NCBI GenBank assembly: GCA_015499995.1
Contig: JADNRV010000329.1
Location: 1-53,841 of the forward strand
DNA from: Flammula alnicola
Lineage: Eukaryota > Basidiomycota > Agaricomycetes > Agaricales > Strophariaceae
Direction of reading: 5' to 3'
Length of the DNA stretch: 53,841 nucleotides
Part shown: positions 1-11,415 of the stretch, piece after piece
Layout: every line of letters starts with the position of its first letter
Position numbering within the stretch: the first letter of the stretch is position 1
Notes under the pieces: generated by a model
Told to the model about the DNA's origin: nothing
Seen by the model: only the letters and a program-made list of their open reading frames with translations
The model's database searches: none
Made by a program: the position numbers and the translations under genes

Positions 1-154
1 TCACCGGAGGAACGTTTATGCCATCATAAATCACGCCTTCTTTGCCGTCCGATGCCAAAAAATATTTCAACCCAGTCGGAGAGAGTCCTGTCACTCCTTG
101 CATTCATTGGTATATGCTCGAATTTTTCCGCAGGGGAGGGGTGAAGGGACAGGC

Positions 155-415
155 CTCATACACTATGAACCCAAAGACCGGGTAAAATTCCTGGGTAGAG
201 AGCTTGTCTGACAGAATATTATTCCCAGTCTTGCGTGGAAAAAAGAATAGTGAGACGTTGAGTGCTCCCTGCCAGACAAGAAATTCTGTAACCGGGAATG
301 ACGTAGGAATAATTTCCTGCCCCATGGCCACCATTCCCGGTTTCGTCTGGCAGGGGTTTAGCTGGTAATTTAGTGTGGTTTCACGAGGAATATTTCCTGA
401 GGCCAGCAAGGGCTC
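155..415 (+). repeat. Left arm of a diverged inverted repeat
   Basis: The segment from about 159 (CACTATGAACCC...) resembles the reverse complement of about 2285-2465 (CACTATGAAACC...), with shared blocks such as GGTAA.ATTCC and TTCCC.GT. The similarity is interrupted by indels. It could be a terminal arm of an old element of about 2.3 kb. The alignment was done by eye. Confidence 0.4.
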
Positions 416-945
416 ATTTTCCTCACATTCAGTGTCATTTTCTCCGGTATTCCAGTGTTTCTCTCTCTTAGGTTGGTATATGGGTCATTCAAATAAATCT
501 GAATTAATAGTAAACAGTATCTAGTAGGTACGGTACGAAAGGAGGATGTAGAAATATGATAAAATAAGAAATATACAACTGACGGAAGGGCCTCTGAATC
601 CTAACCAGTGTCGCTAATGTTGCATCTTGGTGAAATGGGGCTGGGTAACGGACTGAACATGTCACTGAATGTTCTTGGATGTAGAAACAAAGGTTTGACC
701 AAAAGAAATCCACGCTTAGCGGCGGCTTACCTTTAGCGATCCAATTCAAACAAGCTCAAAGTCGATCTGAGAAGTAGAGCAGTAAGCATAAGCGTACAGT
801 CAAAATGCAAGCAGGACGAGACGTACCATAGCAGGATGGGGGTTGCATCTGGAGAGGTGATTTAGGAGATGAGATTTGATGTGCGCAGAGATTCGGCAAT
901 TGGTCGAAGCTGTAATCGGGAGGTGGATGTCGAGCATTTCAGATA

Positions 946-1262
946 CCAGAGCTTTTTCGGATACATAATGAAAATTACGAGCCGAAAGGCTGCAATGCGC
1001 ATAGCAGGAAAAGCGCAGTCACTGCCAAGTGCCAGAACGCTCTCTAAAGGAGGATGAGAAGATCGAAAGCGGTTAGAATATCTGAATTACGCAAGCAAAA
1101 TAAAAGATACCAGGTCAATCTTTGTTGAATTTTCCGATACATGTCAAAAATCGTGAAGCCGAAAAGCTGCAAGCCCAGGTCAGAGGCAGAAGAAGACAAG
1201 AAAAGAATCAAAGTGATTGGAATATCCGAAATACTCAGAATAAAACGTACCTGGTCAACTCA
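946..1262. repeat. Diverged tandem repeat, two units
   Basis: The unit beginning near 954 (TTTCGGATACATAATGAAAATTACG) is repeated from about 1129 (TTTCCGATACATGTCAAAAATCGTG). The unit ends also match: AAAAGATACCAGGTCAAT near 1100 and AAACGTACCTGGTCAACT near 1243. Each unit is about 150-175 bp. On the minus strand the unit junctions resemble splice donor sites, so an old duplicated exon is possible, but no protein family was recognised. Confidence 0.45.
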
Positions 1263-2284
1263 TGTGCACCAATGCCGGCGGCTGACCATGACTCCTATGA
1301 CAGTGGGGCGGGCATATCGTCTGTGCTTCGGCGCTAGCAGTGTGGCATTTCATCTTATGCAAATGGATGCTGGCCAGCAAAAGCGACAAAAGGCGCAGAT
1401 GGCGAGCGATGGAAAGTGGGCAAAGAAGATTGGAGGAAAGTGATGGCGGGACGACATAGGAAATTAAATTCAAAATTGAAATTCCGCGGCGTGGGGGAAA
1501 GTCACATGATTTCTAGGACATTTGGACTTGAAGAAATTTTGATTAGAATCCGTCGTTCGTATAAATTGCAAGAGTACACAAGTCAAGGGGGTTCTGGAAC
1601 CAGAATGCCGGACCGGGGGTCGGTTAGTTAGTCCGGCCGTAGGCCGCCCAAAAAAATTTTTGGACCCCTCTACAAGTGCCCTGAAATTTGGAACTTTGGG
1701 CGATGCAAAGGTGTTTTATTACCTCTCTACACTCATAATCTCTTTAATAGGCTGTTAGAGCATGTAGAATGAGAATAGAATGAACAATCATTGGTTTGTA
1801 GCAGTTACTGGATGACTAAGCCGGTCTATCTGTGGCCTCACGCTCGCGATTTCCGTAAACTGCAAATGTTCGGACCTTTTACAAAACATGATGGGTATAT
1901 CTTTATTTCAAAGTCAAAAAATCGGATTTCATTGTAATATTTGTACTAATACATCTGTAATATCATCTAGAATGTATCAGCCTCGAGAAAATCTCTCAGA
2001 AATGGGTTTGCGAGACGTGCGAGGGATCTGGATTCTGGAGGGAGAGGTGGAAAGTGCACGTGCCGGTGATGTCATATTACCATATCGGGACGTGTGCCTG
2101 ATTACATAGTTAGTTAGTCCAGCAAAAGTGGGCGAAAAAATAATTCAACCCTAGGTATTTTTTTTTGGTTCGCGAACCCCCTTGACACAAGTGCTTGAGT
2201 TTCTATATATATATGGTTTAGGAACTTTATCATTATTCGACGCTTGAAATATTGTAGTAAGTTTGCAGTAAGGGCGGGTCCGAT

Positions 2285-2465
2285 GGAACCAGGAAAAATA
2301 TCTGGTGAGGACAGGAAAATATTTACCAGTCTCAAGGCTGGGAAAATTTACTGAAATGACTTTTACCTGTCGACTACCCGTGAAACCGGGAAAAAAGAAT
2401 TATACCCGGTCACGCTCGGAATTCTTACGGGGCCTAGGTTTCATAGTGATAGGGCTCATAGGGCT
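2285..2465 (-). repeat. Right arm of a diverged inverted repeat
   Basis: Partner of the repeat at about 155-415 in opposite orientation. A short direct duplication (TAGGGCTCATAGGGCTCATAG, in two overlapping units) lies at its outer end near 2450-2470. No transposase reading frame lies between the arms. Confidence 0.4.
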
Positions 2466-2567
2466 CATAGTGTCCGAAATGCGACCAAAAATGCTAATGT
2501 AATTTTTGACTGGACATCCACTTCCTCGCCGATGCCAGGCCGTGCTTGAAAGTCTGATAGGTTATGA

Positions 2568-3977
2568 CTACGTCCGAAGCTCTGACTTTTCCGAGATTGA
2601 AGACGAAAGGTAGGCAGCCCGTGAAGTTTCGTCAGACAGGTTAAGAGATTGCTGGGAACGGGATTGCGAATTCGACAAAGAAAAACTCGAGTCAATCTCG
2701 GTGAAGGTCAGCGGCTCCATAGTCGAAGCTCCGTCATTGTGGTCAGGGAAGCAGCTGCATGGCGATCGTGAAGGTGATGTCCCTTCTGTGCTTTCAAGAG
2801 AAGAACCTTCTCGATGACGAAGTCGGCGGAGTGCTTGATATAAACATGTCGTGACAACTGGTAGGTTGCAAACGAAAAGAGAAATTGCTGCCTACAATGA
2901 AATCATTGAATATAGAATAAAACATTGAAAACCAATTCGCAGACCCACCTCGATGTTACAAAGGCCTACTAGGATTAGAACATAATCCTCTCCAGGAGAT
3001 ATCTTATTGTTTAGGAAGATGATTGCGATAGCAGCCTCTGACATCGTTGTCAATATGTTTCCGCAGAACACTGTCAAAATGAGATGACGCTCTCTAGGAG
3101 GGAGCTTTACACGCCAGAAGAGGACGAGAGGGGATATAAAGAGTAACACATCGCAGAGCATGCTTTCTAGGAACGAAGGAATAAAGAATCAGTCTGAGCT
3201 CAGACTTGAAAGGGAAGCTCCGACTTGTATGAGAAGATTAAATAGCATAACTCACCTACAATAATCAGTATAGTTTGAAGTGGAAATCCTCCAATCCCTG
3301 TAACGCAATGTGAGATGTCGTACAGCGTCATCAACGAGGATGTGTATGTGCAGGTTAGGGCGGAGATGAGGATAAGACTGATGCAGCAGATAACCATGAT
3401 GACGACCAGAAAGAAGGACCACAAGCGCGCAGGATGTTGTGAAGGGAATATCCTCCCTAAAGACAAAGCAAGGGCGATTTTTGTAGACCTACACAAATGG
3501 ACAACCGAAAGGTTACAGTCAATTTCGTGGAAGAAGTCTAAGGCTGCCACATACCAAACGATAAGAAGGTAAGGAAAGAGCGACAGCCAGACAGTGCTTA
3601 GGATTTTCAGCGTCCGTGAGGCAGTTGTGAGGTCAGTAACTGCATTTCACTTCGATCAGAGCCCACAATCACAACTGAGAAAGTGAAGCAAAATGCAATG
3701 CGAACTTACTGCGATGGGTGAATCGAAACCAAGGAAGAATGGCATATGCAATGTCTATGGCAAAAGGAAAGAAGACGACATAATCATCCCACCATAACCG
3801 GTTGATTCGAAAGCGATGAACGAGGCGAAAAACCGTGGCCACGAATCCCAATGAGTGCAAGATCGTCATCGACACTGATGAAGGAAAGATAGTCATTGCG
3901 GTGTAGTGCACAATTCATCTCGCAACCATACCTTTCCAGGCGATGTAAGACTGGGGTGGAAGTATCGCCACGGCCAT
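2568..3977 (-). CDS. Rhodopsin-like multi-pass integral membrane protein
   Basis: Five-exon model: complement of join(2568..2891, 2949..3166, 3256..3639, 3710..3874, 3932..3977), 378 residues. All introns are GT..AG, 57-89 nt, and phases match. The start is the ATG at 3977, giving MAVAILPPQSYIAWK before the first helix. A later ATG inside exon 2 would drop this exon. The protein has about seven hydrophobic segments. After the first comes a basic stretch and the motif RLWWDDY, typical of the fungal rhodopsin-like integral membrane family common in basidiomycetes. The C-terminal tail of about 80 residues is Ser-rich and hydrophilic. Function in this family is largely unknown; a receptor role is only an inference. 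No lysine for retinal could be assigned. The family call is fairly secure; the start is moderately secure. Confidence 0.75.
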
Positions 3978-5282
3978 AGGCACAATCAGCGATGTTCGCA
4001 AGGGTAGGAAGCTCAAGCAGACCAGAGAACAAGAGGCTCATAAAAAGGTCCTCATGATAGAGTTGCAAGGCACGTAAGATGATGGGACACTTCTTGGGCA
4101 AAACATCAAGTGACACGGAATCGTGGGTGACGGAGAATAGTCGGACATCGGCACAACAAGGCTAGAGAAAATTCGGTACTGCTGTCCTCACAAGCTGGAC
4201 ATCCGGTGTCAGAAGCAGCACAAAGCACCCGAGACCTTTTCAAATTTGAGAAAGGGTATTTAGGTTTGGTAGAGCCTACGCAAGAAATAGAATCTGAAAA
4301 ACTTGACGTTCTTAGAAAGTTTTTGTAACGGTCTGGGCAGTTATTGAGTCTCAAGTTGCTCACCTTGCGTACTGAGTTTGACGGCTCTATATTTGTTAGG
4401 AGGAAGATGTCACTCACTCGAAGCCTACATTCTAACCTTGCGGCGTACCTTTCTCCATGCCAATAGAACTCCAATACTGGTAGTGACCTTCCTAAGTGGT
4501 GATTTCTAGAAGGATAATTTGAGTCGACCTCAATCAGCGCTCAGCGACTCGTCTCCCGTAGTCAGACTAAGTAACAGATTCCGTGTCTTTTTTTAGTGGC
4601 AGAGGACGACACTGCCAGCAGAGTCTGTTACTGTATTACGCACCGGTTTCAATAAGCGAGGTCACGTTTATCTCCTTAAAAGGAGATGTTCAAATGGCAG
4701 TGAGATAATGGATTGCCTCGACGGTGAATTAATAGGGCAGTACTCTCCTACTCTCTTCCTCTATCCATGTCCACCAGCCGTTTCCGATTGGCGTCAAGGA
4801 ATGTCCCTCGATTCCCATTCTTTAGCGGATTTGCTGAAGCTCGTTGCAGAGTCCGCTACTTTATCTCTCTTTTGGTTGGATCGATTATCTGCATAGACTC
4901 TTTTTCACGATCGCCTTATCAGAATGGACCAGATCGCAACTTCCAACTTGAATTGAACCTTAAGGCCTCAGGCCTCAGGTGCAGGCCTAAGGCCACTACA
5001 TTGTGCACAGTCTCTTAACTCGTTGCTAGTCAGCCACCTCGGCTGAAATGAACTCGATTACGCCAGCCGCTCATCGTCAAGTCAAAAACTTATGTCCCTG
5101 TTTATCCTATGGCTTGCTGAATCTCTTCTGTTGCTCAACTACCGAAGGGCATGCGACCAGCACCTCTTTCTTTCTGACACGCAGTCGAAGCGACTTCTTT
5201 ATTCCACGCCTCGCTTTCTCTTATATACTGAGTACAGATTCACGCTCACGTCACGGCGCCTCGAGCCATCCTCGAGGACAAG
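3978..5282. other. Intergenic region between two divergent genes
   Basis: About 1.3 kb between the rhodopsin-like gene (-) and the single-pass membrane protein gene (+). Small open frames are present but have no domain signature. A TATA-like TTATATACTG at 5221-5230 lies about 55 nt before the ATG at 5283. Confidence 0.5.
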
Positions 5283-6620
5283 ATGCCTGTGTCTGCGTTT
5301 CGTTATGTGACCTTCTTGGACACCTTCGCTCGTCGGGACGACCTCGCTCAACCTGGTAGCCGCTTCCCTCGCCCTCACATGTTGGGAGTAAAACCGTTTA
5401 ATCATCTCAGCGTCTGGGCATACCTTGCAATCGCTTTCATCATTATCTGTGTGACACTTGTCCTGTCGTACTTGCTATACAGCTGTTATCATTCGGCCCA
5501 ACCACAGACGCGGAACGCGAGAACCGGCTCTGATAGAAGGGCTGGATGCTCGAACGGAAGAGCAATCGACAATTCTGGAGCGAGTGCTGCCGGGACATCT
5601 GGTTTGGTTTGGGACGAGGGTAGGAGTGCAAGAGTAAGTGATAAGGTTGATGAAGTGGGAGATCAGGCCAAGGTAAGTGGGGCGAAGATTGGGGAGAAAA
5701 TGGTACAGATGAAAACCTTTGGATTCGGCTTCGGACACAAGAGAAACCAGTCGGAGAGTGAGGTACTTTTATCCTATCTTTCTTTTCCTATTAACCTCGT
5801 TCGTTGACATTTGGCCGTCTAGCGCAAGATGATCCAAAGGTTCCACACGAATACGTCGCAGAACTCGCTTGCAAACGTCAACGAACACTCGTTCGAGCTA
5901 GACAACCACTATCTAAGCTCGGCGCCCCTTGCGCATAGCACCGAGGGAGCTGCGACGTATATCCCGTTCCATCTACCTCCCCCTCCTCCTTCACCTACCC
6001 CCGCACACAAAGAATTCGTGGAAAGACAGAAGCAACACTACCGTCGAAGGACGCAGTATCAATCCCCCGGTTCACCTTCGCCGTCTTTCTATCCTGATTC
6101 GCCTCCCCCTATCATGCCAAACGCCGTTTTGTCGCCAAGTCGGAGCCATACTGGAACCCGGAGCAGGAGTCGCACCATCACCTTCGCTGGAAATGGGCAT
6201 CCCGCCAGTGAAATCGATGCCTCAGGCGCACGAGGAAATAACGAACCTGCCGTCGAATTCGACTCGAACAATATACGCTTCGTGCCTCCTCTGAATCCGT
6301 TCATGACGCCTTCGGCTGTCTTACTCTGGAACGACCCCAAGCTGTCGCCTGTCCACGGCTCAATCATCACAAACGCCAGCTCTACGCCTACGACACCCCC
6401 TGATATGTCCTATTTTCCTTCGACATCAACTACTCTCGTGGAATCTTTGCCAGCTACTCCTATAATTAGCTCGAAGAAGAAACCAAGGTTAATATCCTCG
6501 CGCCCACGCTTGGGCAGTGCGACCTCGGAGGGCTATGGCGAGAAAGATAACTTCACCCCGATCGCTCAGCCAGTATATGGGAAGGAGAACGGTGGAGAGG
6601 AGAGAAGAAACAGGATTTGA
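5283..6620 (+). CDS. Single-pass membrane protein with long proline/serine-rich tail, function unknown
   Basis: Two exons, join(5283..5762, 5823..6620), 425 residues. The intron is GT..AG in phase 0. One clear transmembrane segment lies near residues 42-68 (core LAIAFIIICVTLVLSYLLY). It is followed by a polar segment with a GEKMVQMKTFGFGFGHKR stretch, then a low-complexity domain rich in Pro, Ser and Thr with a PPPPPSPTP run just after the intron. No signal peptide is evident ahead of the helix, so topology is unclear. I do not recognise a family; such proteins are common hypothetical entries in Agaricomycetes. An alternative start is the Met at residue 33 (MLGVKPF). A TATA-like site lies about 55 nt upstream of the chosen ATG. 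Confidence 0.65.
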
Positions 6621-6864
6621 ATCAGACCATCTCTAGCGAACACCATTACCATAGCGTTGACAAACATGTAATTTCTCAGGATTGGAAGGGCCGGAGAAGT
6701 GTTTTCAGATTCCGTTCTTCTTCAAATCGACTAAAGGGTATACATTGAGCCTGGTTAGCGCTTTAGCATAGTTGACATGAAAAGTAATATGTAACAATCG
6801 CATTCACTATTTCTGAGGGGTATGAGGGGAAACGAAGCCATACCAGATTATCTCCATGACCAAA

Positions 6865-9739
6865 CTAACCGCCGCCGCAACCTCCTCCTCCTCCTCCTCC
6901 ACATCCCCCGCCTCCTCCACAACCGCCTCCTCCACCGCAACCTGAATTTGTCTTTAGCAGGAGAAATTTGCGAATGTGTTCGATTACTCACCTCCACCAC
7001 CGCCACCGCCACCGCATCCTCCTCCGAGTCCGCCACCGCCACATCCTCCCGCACCACAGCCAGCACTACCGCACTAAATGGACAAAGATCAAGAAGAAAC
7101 TGTCAGAACAACGCACGAGAGCCAAATAGCAAGAATCGGGATTAGGCACGCACATTAGAACACCCTCCAACGGCACCAACCATTTGCCCGCCTGTGGAGA
7201 CGCATCCCGCACCCAAGGCACCAGCGCCAATAAAGCCTCCACCGTAAAAGAAGATCGGTACAGGGACCAAGAAAGCGGTATCATGCGCATAGGGACTTCG
7301 TGAGCTCCTTGCACCATCAACGCCAACTGGGCCGTCATGACCCTGCTTCTCCTTTGTGCTCAAGCTCAAGCTAGAGAGTCTACGTCCCTTCTCCTCTACT
7401 GTCTGCTTCGCAGCCTTCTTAGCCGCCTTTTCCCTTTCCTTCTGCTTCTTCTTCGCGAGGTCCTCGTATCGCTTTGTGGCGAGTTTGTGCGCTCGCTCGC
7501 TCGAAGGCAAGAAGCGGACTGCGTTGTGATCGCTTGGGTGCGTGGCGGACAGGAGGTCGGGGCGGTCGAAGGGCAGCAGATGGGACGGATGCTCTGCAGG
7601 CGGGGTGTACATCCCGACAATCCGAGAGAGGCGTTGGCCGATGGTGGCCCCGGGAACGGGACACCCGCAGTGCGTATACTGCACATTGAATCGCTCCTTC
7701 CAGGCAGTACAGGTCATATCAAATGCAGAAGACAGTCGGAGCCCTTCTACTTTATCGTCGCTAACACACCACGATTAAAATGTGTGGTCAAAAATTTGGA
7801 TGTTCGCCAGTCAAATGGAGTACTCACTGGTCAATGAATCGGCGCAGGAAAGACTCGCAGTCGGAGTTGTATTTCATCGGCATGAGCTGGTGTGTGTGCC
7901 AGACGAGGTCAATATCCAACGTCGGCACGAAGAATGAAAATGGCGACGAAGTCATCAGGTCAAGGAAACTGTCATTTTAATTTTTAATGGAGTCAGTTAG
8001 TAATTTGGTCTCGGCCAGAGTGAAGAGGGCAACATACGCATGATATCGTGCCAACGCATGTTGGAGGGCAAGCTCATCCCCGGCTCCATCGAAATACCCT
8101 GGGCGAGTCCATCCAAGGTCGTACATCTTTTTCACAAAAGTTCCTTGGCGCAAAACCTTGATAACGAACATTTAGAATGAGAAACTCGATTGGGATAAGG
8201 TAGGATACATGACGTACAGCTCCTATTAGTTCAATAGAGTAAATCTTGTCGTCGTTGTACGCAGTCATGATTCGTGAAGCTCTACAAACCAAAATAGCGA
8301 ATCAACGGCATATAAAGACTGGTACACCACAATAAACTCACAATCGAGGTTGGGTATAAATGGCTATCCGCATTTTGATACTTGCCAAAGTCTTCCCATA
8401 TTTCATGATAGCCTTCCGGAGCTGTCTCTGATACTGCGGACTTCCGAATGTGTATGGGTCTAAAGGCAACTCAGTATAGCAGGATTTCGCGAATGCGCAA
8501 ACGGCTATCTTCAACCTGTTCCCTTTCTCGACAGAGCTCGCTGAAGAAGGGAAGAGCGTCCCGCTGTTAAATCAGAGTGTAGATGATCTGTTGAGCGACG
8601 TAATAACAATAGATAGGACAGAAGACCTGAACTTACGGAAGATACGAAGAGTGGTCTGCCGATGGCGCTACGGCGAGGTCCTTAGCGAATTTACAGAATG
8701 CTAGCGTTTCTTTCGTTATTGGCACCATGTTGCAGCCTTCCCGCATGCATATCGCGGAGAACTTCTGCTGTAAGTAACCTGTCCCCATCTGATCCATCAG
8801 GTCTGATTTAAATTAGACAGAGTGAACGCGGGCGTTGATCCATGAAGCAGTCGATGCTTACCAACTTGAAGCGGTTCATCACACGTGGGGCAAAAGACAG
8901 TCGTGCTGGTCATGCTGTGCATTCCCTCGAAGTAATCAAAAGGGAGCGACGTTCGAGATTGCCACAAGTCGACTCGAGCTTGAGATGGTGGGTCCGTAAA
9001 TATCGTTGAAGAGGGATCTTCCTGAGAACAGGAATATTCAGACAGACGTTTTTCGATATGACAAGACGATGAAGCCTACTAAAAGTTGTTTAAAGCGGCT
9101 TTCGAGCTTCTTCAAGAGTTTGCAAGCTGGAATACGCAAGCAATCCTCCGCGTACCACCTGAGTTGAATTTCAGAGTATGCCTCTTACGGGAGATCAAAT
9201 ACTGCGCACCGTGGATTCAACATGTAAGAGTGCCAGACCTGGTGTGCATGGACAGTCTCAGAAACTACACCTGTACTCCGAGAAAGAATTCGGCTTACCA
9301 TAACAACGTCAATGGGCGGCATAATCACCTCCACGTTCCTTGACGAATCGGTGTGGCGTAGCGCCCGGCACCAACGGTCGAATCTGCCATTCGTAACGTC
9401 GGATAAGTCAAGGACTTTCGAAGGGAGAGAAATCTGTGACGCGTACCGTTCAACCGCCATTCCTACAAACCATGTCCATTTTCTCTCGTTATCCTCAGGC
9501 ACGTAGCGTATAGCAATCTCCATCGAATCGACTTGAGTCTTAAGTTCCGCGAAAGCATGCAAGAGCGCCAGGTGTCCCTTTATTTCTGGAATCGTTATCA
9601 GGGGTGCTGTGGTAGAATTTCCGATCTTGAAATGGGTCGGAGGGGTATATTGGGGTAATGGAGCATCGTAGTTGGTGTCTGGTTGGACTTGTCGACCTGG
9701 AGTAGGTGAGTTATACGCTGGTGGTGCGAGGTCGTCCAT
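6865..9739 (-). CDS. GRDP family glycine-rich domain protein with Cys/Gly tail
   Basis: Gene of about 12 exons encoding roughly 710 residues. Exon 1 is 9299..9739, exon 2 is 9210..9238, and the stop codon is at 6865. The N-terminal region has the diagnostic sequence PPIDVVMVWHSYMLNPRWY, assembled across two short introns. A second histidine motif, DIDLVWHTHQLMP, lies around residue 430. This pair is characteristic of the GRDP-like (DUF1399) family found in plants and fungi. A Cys motif (FCPTCDEP, then CMREGC) lies between them. Toward the C terminus come a Lys/Glu-rich predicted coil, a hydrophobic Gly-rich segment (VPIFFYGGGFIGAGALGAG), and a tail of about 50 residues made almost only of Gly and Cys, encoded by the last two exons. 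The molecular role in fungi is not established. Confidence 0.85.
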
Positions 9740-11415
9740 GGGAAAGGTAGGAGATCAAGAATAGGTCGAAGTTAGATTGGACGCTTTACATTTGTAGCTG
9801 CGCTTTCGCTTCAAGCTCAATCTGAGTTCCGCCGAGCTATTCGCGGAGTGATACAGCACAGCCTGCAATGTCAACCCTTTAAAAGGTTTGCCAGTGCACA
9901 CACTGGTGGCCTTGTTCCTTGATGCACATAAGTCAGGAGGTTGCTGGGTGTCTCCTTTCAGTCTGAATTTGATGCATCCTGTAATCTATCAATTCAGTTC
10001 CATCTTATCAGAGAAATGTGGCAGTGTATAACACCATAAGTAAGCGAGTATCCGCGTACTTGCAACTTCTGCTGCTTGACAGCTTGGTACAATAACCCGG
10101 ACCCTCCGGCATATCCAAACGATAACTTGAGAACATCCAACCCACTGGGAAAGCCTAAAGCTTCTGATGATTTGCGTTGGCCGTTAACGTTTACCGTCAA
10201 ACTTGGCCATTGCACTGTTCGGGTTGGCACCGCAACTTCCATCGTGTCGAAATTTACTTGGTATTCGTCGCAGCGGAGAAAAGTGAAATGAAGAGCTTCC
10301 GCGACCCCCGAAACGTTTTAAAACCGTTTACTACACGGTTTAGGGCAGTCCATGCCATTAAATCACGTGGTCGCGCAATGCGCATTGCGCACGCACCCCC
10401 CACCGACACTGACACTGCCCTTTTAAATTTGTGTAGCCTATATGCGCATTGGGTACGCGCCTCCGAAAACTACGAGGCTCAATTTCCGACTCTTGTTAGT
10501 GCATGCGCAAGCAAGCATGACTTTTTCCCATAACTTACCGCTGTCTTTCCTGGCTTGCAAGAGGAAGCTGAGAGCGTTCAAGATATATGCCATGATATCT
10601 GGCTGGCATGTAAGACGGCAAATACAGTTAAGCTCTATTTCCGTCGCTATTTGGATCCAATCTTTCACCGAAAACATTAGAATTAGTCATTCAAGATAAT
10701 TCAGAAAATACCTTCAATGTCCACTGTATTGCTTCTATCAAGCAGAGGATTCCACTAAACACTTTGGAGATAAGATTCACGTAAGTCTTAAGATCAATAT
10801 CAACATGGAGATGGGACTTACTTCCAGTATTGCATATCACTTTACTCTAAGGTGTAATGGCGTCGTTCAAGATATTCACTGGAGCTCGAATTCCTTTGTC
10901 TCAACTTCGAATGACGCTGTTGGCACTATAATGGGTGCTCTAACGATTGCTGGACATTACATTGATCATAGTACCAGGTATGTATCCCTTCCTTTGTCAT
11001 TTTCTTATAAAACGGAACTTTCCACTGACTTTCCACCTTACTTCAATGTGGCCCAAGTCCCATAAACCGGGGATATGTCAACTTGAGATCCGAGAAAGTA
11101 TACGAGGTCCCAATAGGTGTCTGGTCACGCAAAGGTACGTCTGGTTCCATGCATATATTTACTTTTTTATGTGCATTCACATACTCGGTCCATGTTGGTC
11201 AACACCAGGCAGCTGAACCCGGTATGTATCGTCCGGCCTCAAGCGGTCTCGCTCAAGTTAGAAGACGTTCAGGCAGCCCGAATCTAATCTAATCTAATCT
11301 ACGGGCAACTGTGGCAGTGCCACGTACACATCCTTCAAGCCTTTACTATTAGTAAGGTAAGGGTTAAGCACTTTTCTTTCCTCAAACTACTACCTCGAGG
11401 GCTGGTCCTCGCACA
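9740..11415. other. Intergenic region, no supported gene
   Basis: About 1.7 kb between the divergent GRDP and PDI genes. A palindromic GCGCAATGCGCATTGCGC lies at about 10373-10390, and four TCTAA units lie at about 11283-11302. Open frames around 10800-11200 have plausible splice-like signals (GTAAGT near 10780, GTATGT near 10980) but give no recognisable protein. A small orphan gene cannot be excluded. Confidence 0.45.

Larger units (their letters stand above)
1..2567. other. Gene-poor region with decayed repeats
   Basis: No coding gene could be supported here. Short open frames exist on both strands but none shows a recognisable domain or a consistent splice pattern. What is visible is repeat structure: a diverged inverted pair (about 155-415 and 2285-2465), a diverged tandem pair (about 946-1123 and 1120-1262), and a short inverted motif (1579-1602 and 2166-2190). 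I interpret the stretch as the remains of one or more transposable elements, with low certainty about which class. Confidence 0.5.

Noticed and set aside
104..409. Minus-strand frame of 101 codons at the left edge
   Set aside because: No domain is recognisable, and the segment overlaps an inverted repeat shared with 2285-2465, so it is better explained as repeat DNA.
4106..4474. Minus-strand frame of 122 codons upstream of the rhodopsin-like gene
   Set aside because: No motif, composition unlike neighbours, and a good first exon for the next gene was found downstream of it.
7396..7837. Overlapping plus- and minus-strand frames
   Set aside because: They are antisense or shifted readings of GRDP exons whose minus-strand frame fits the family.
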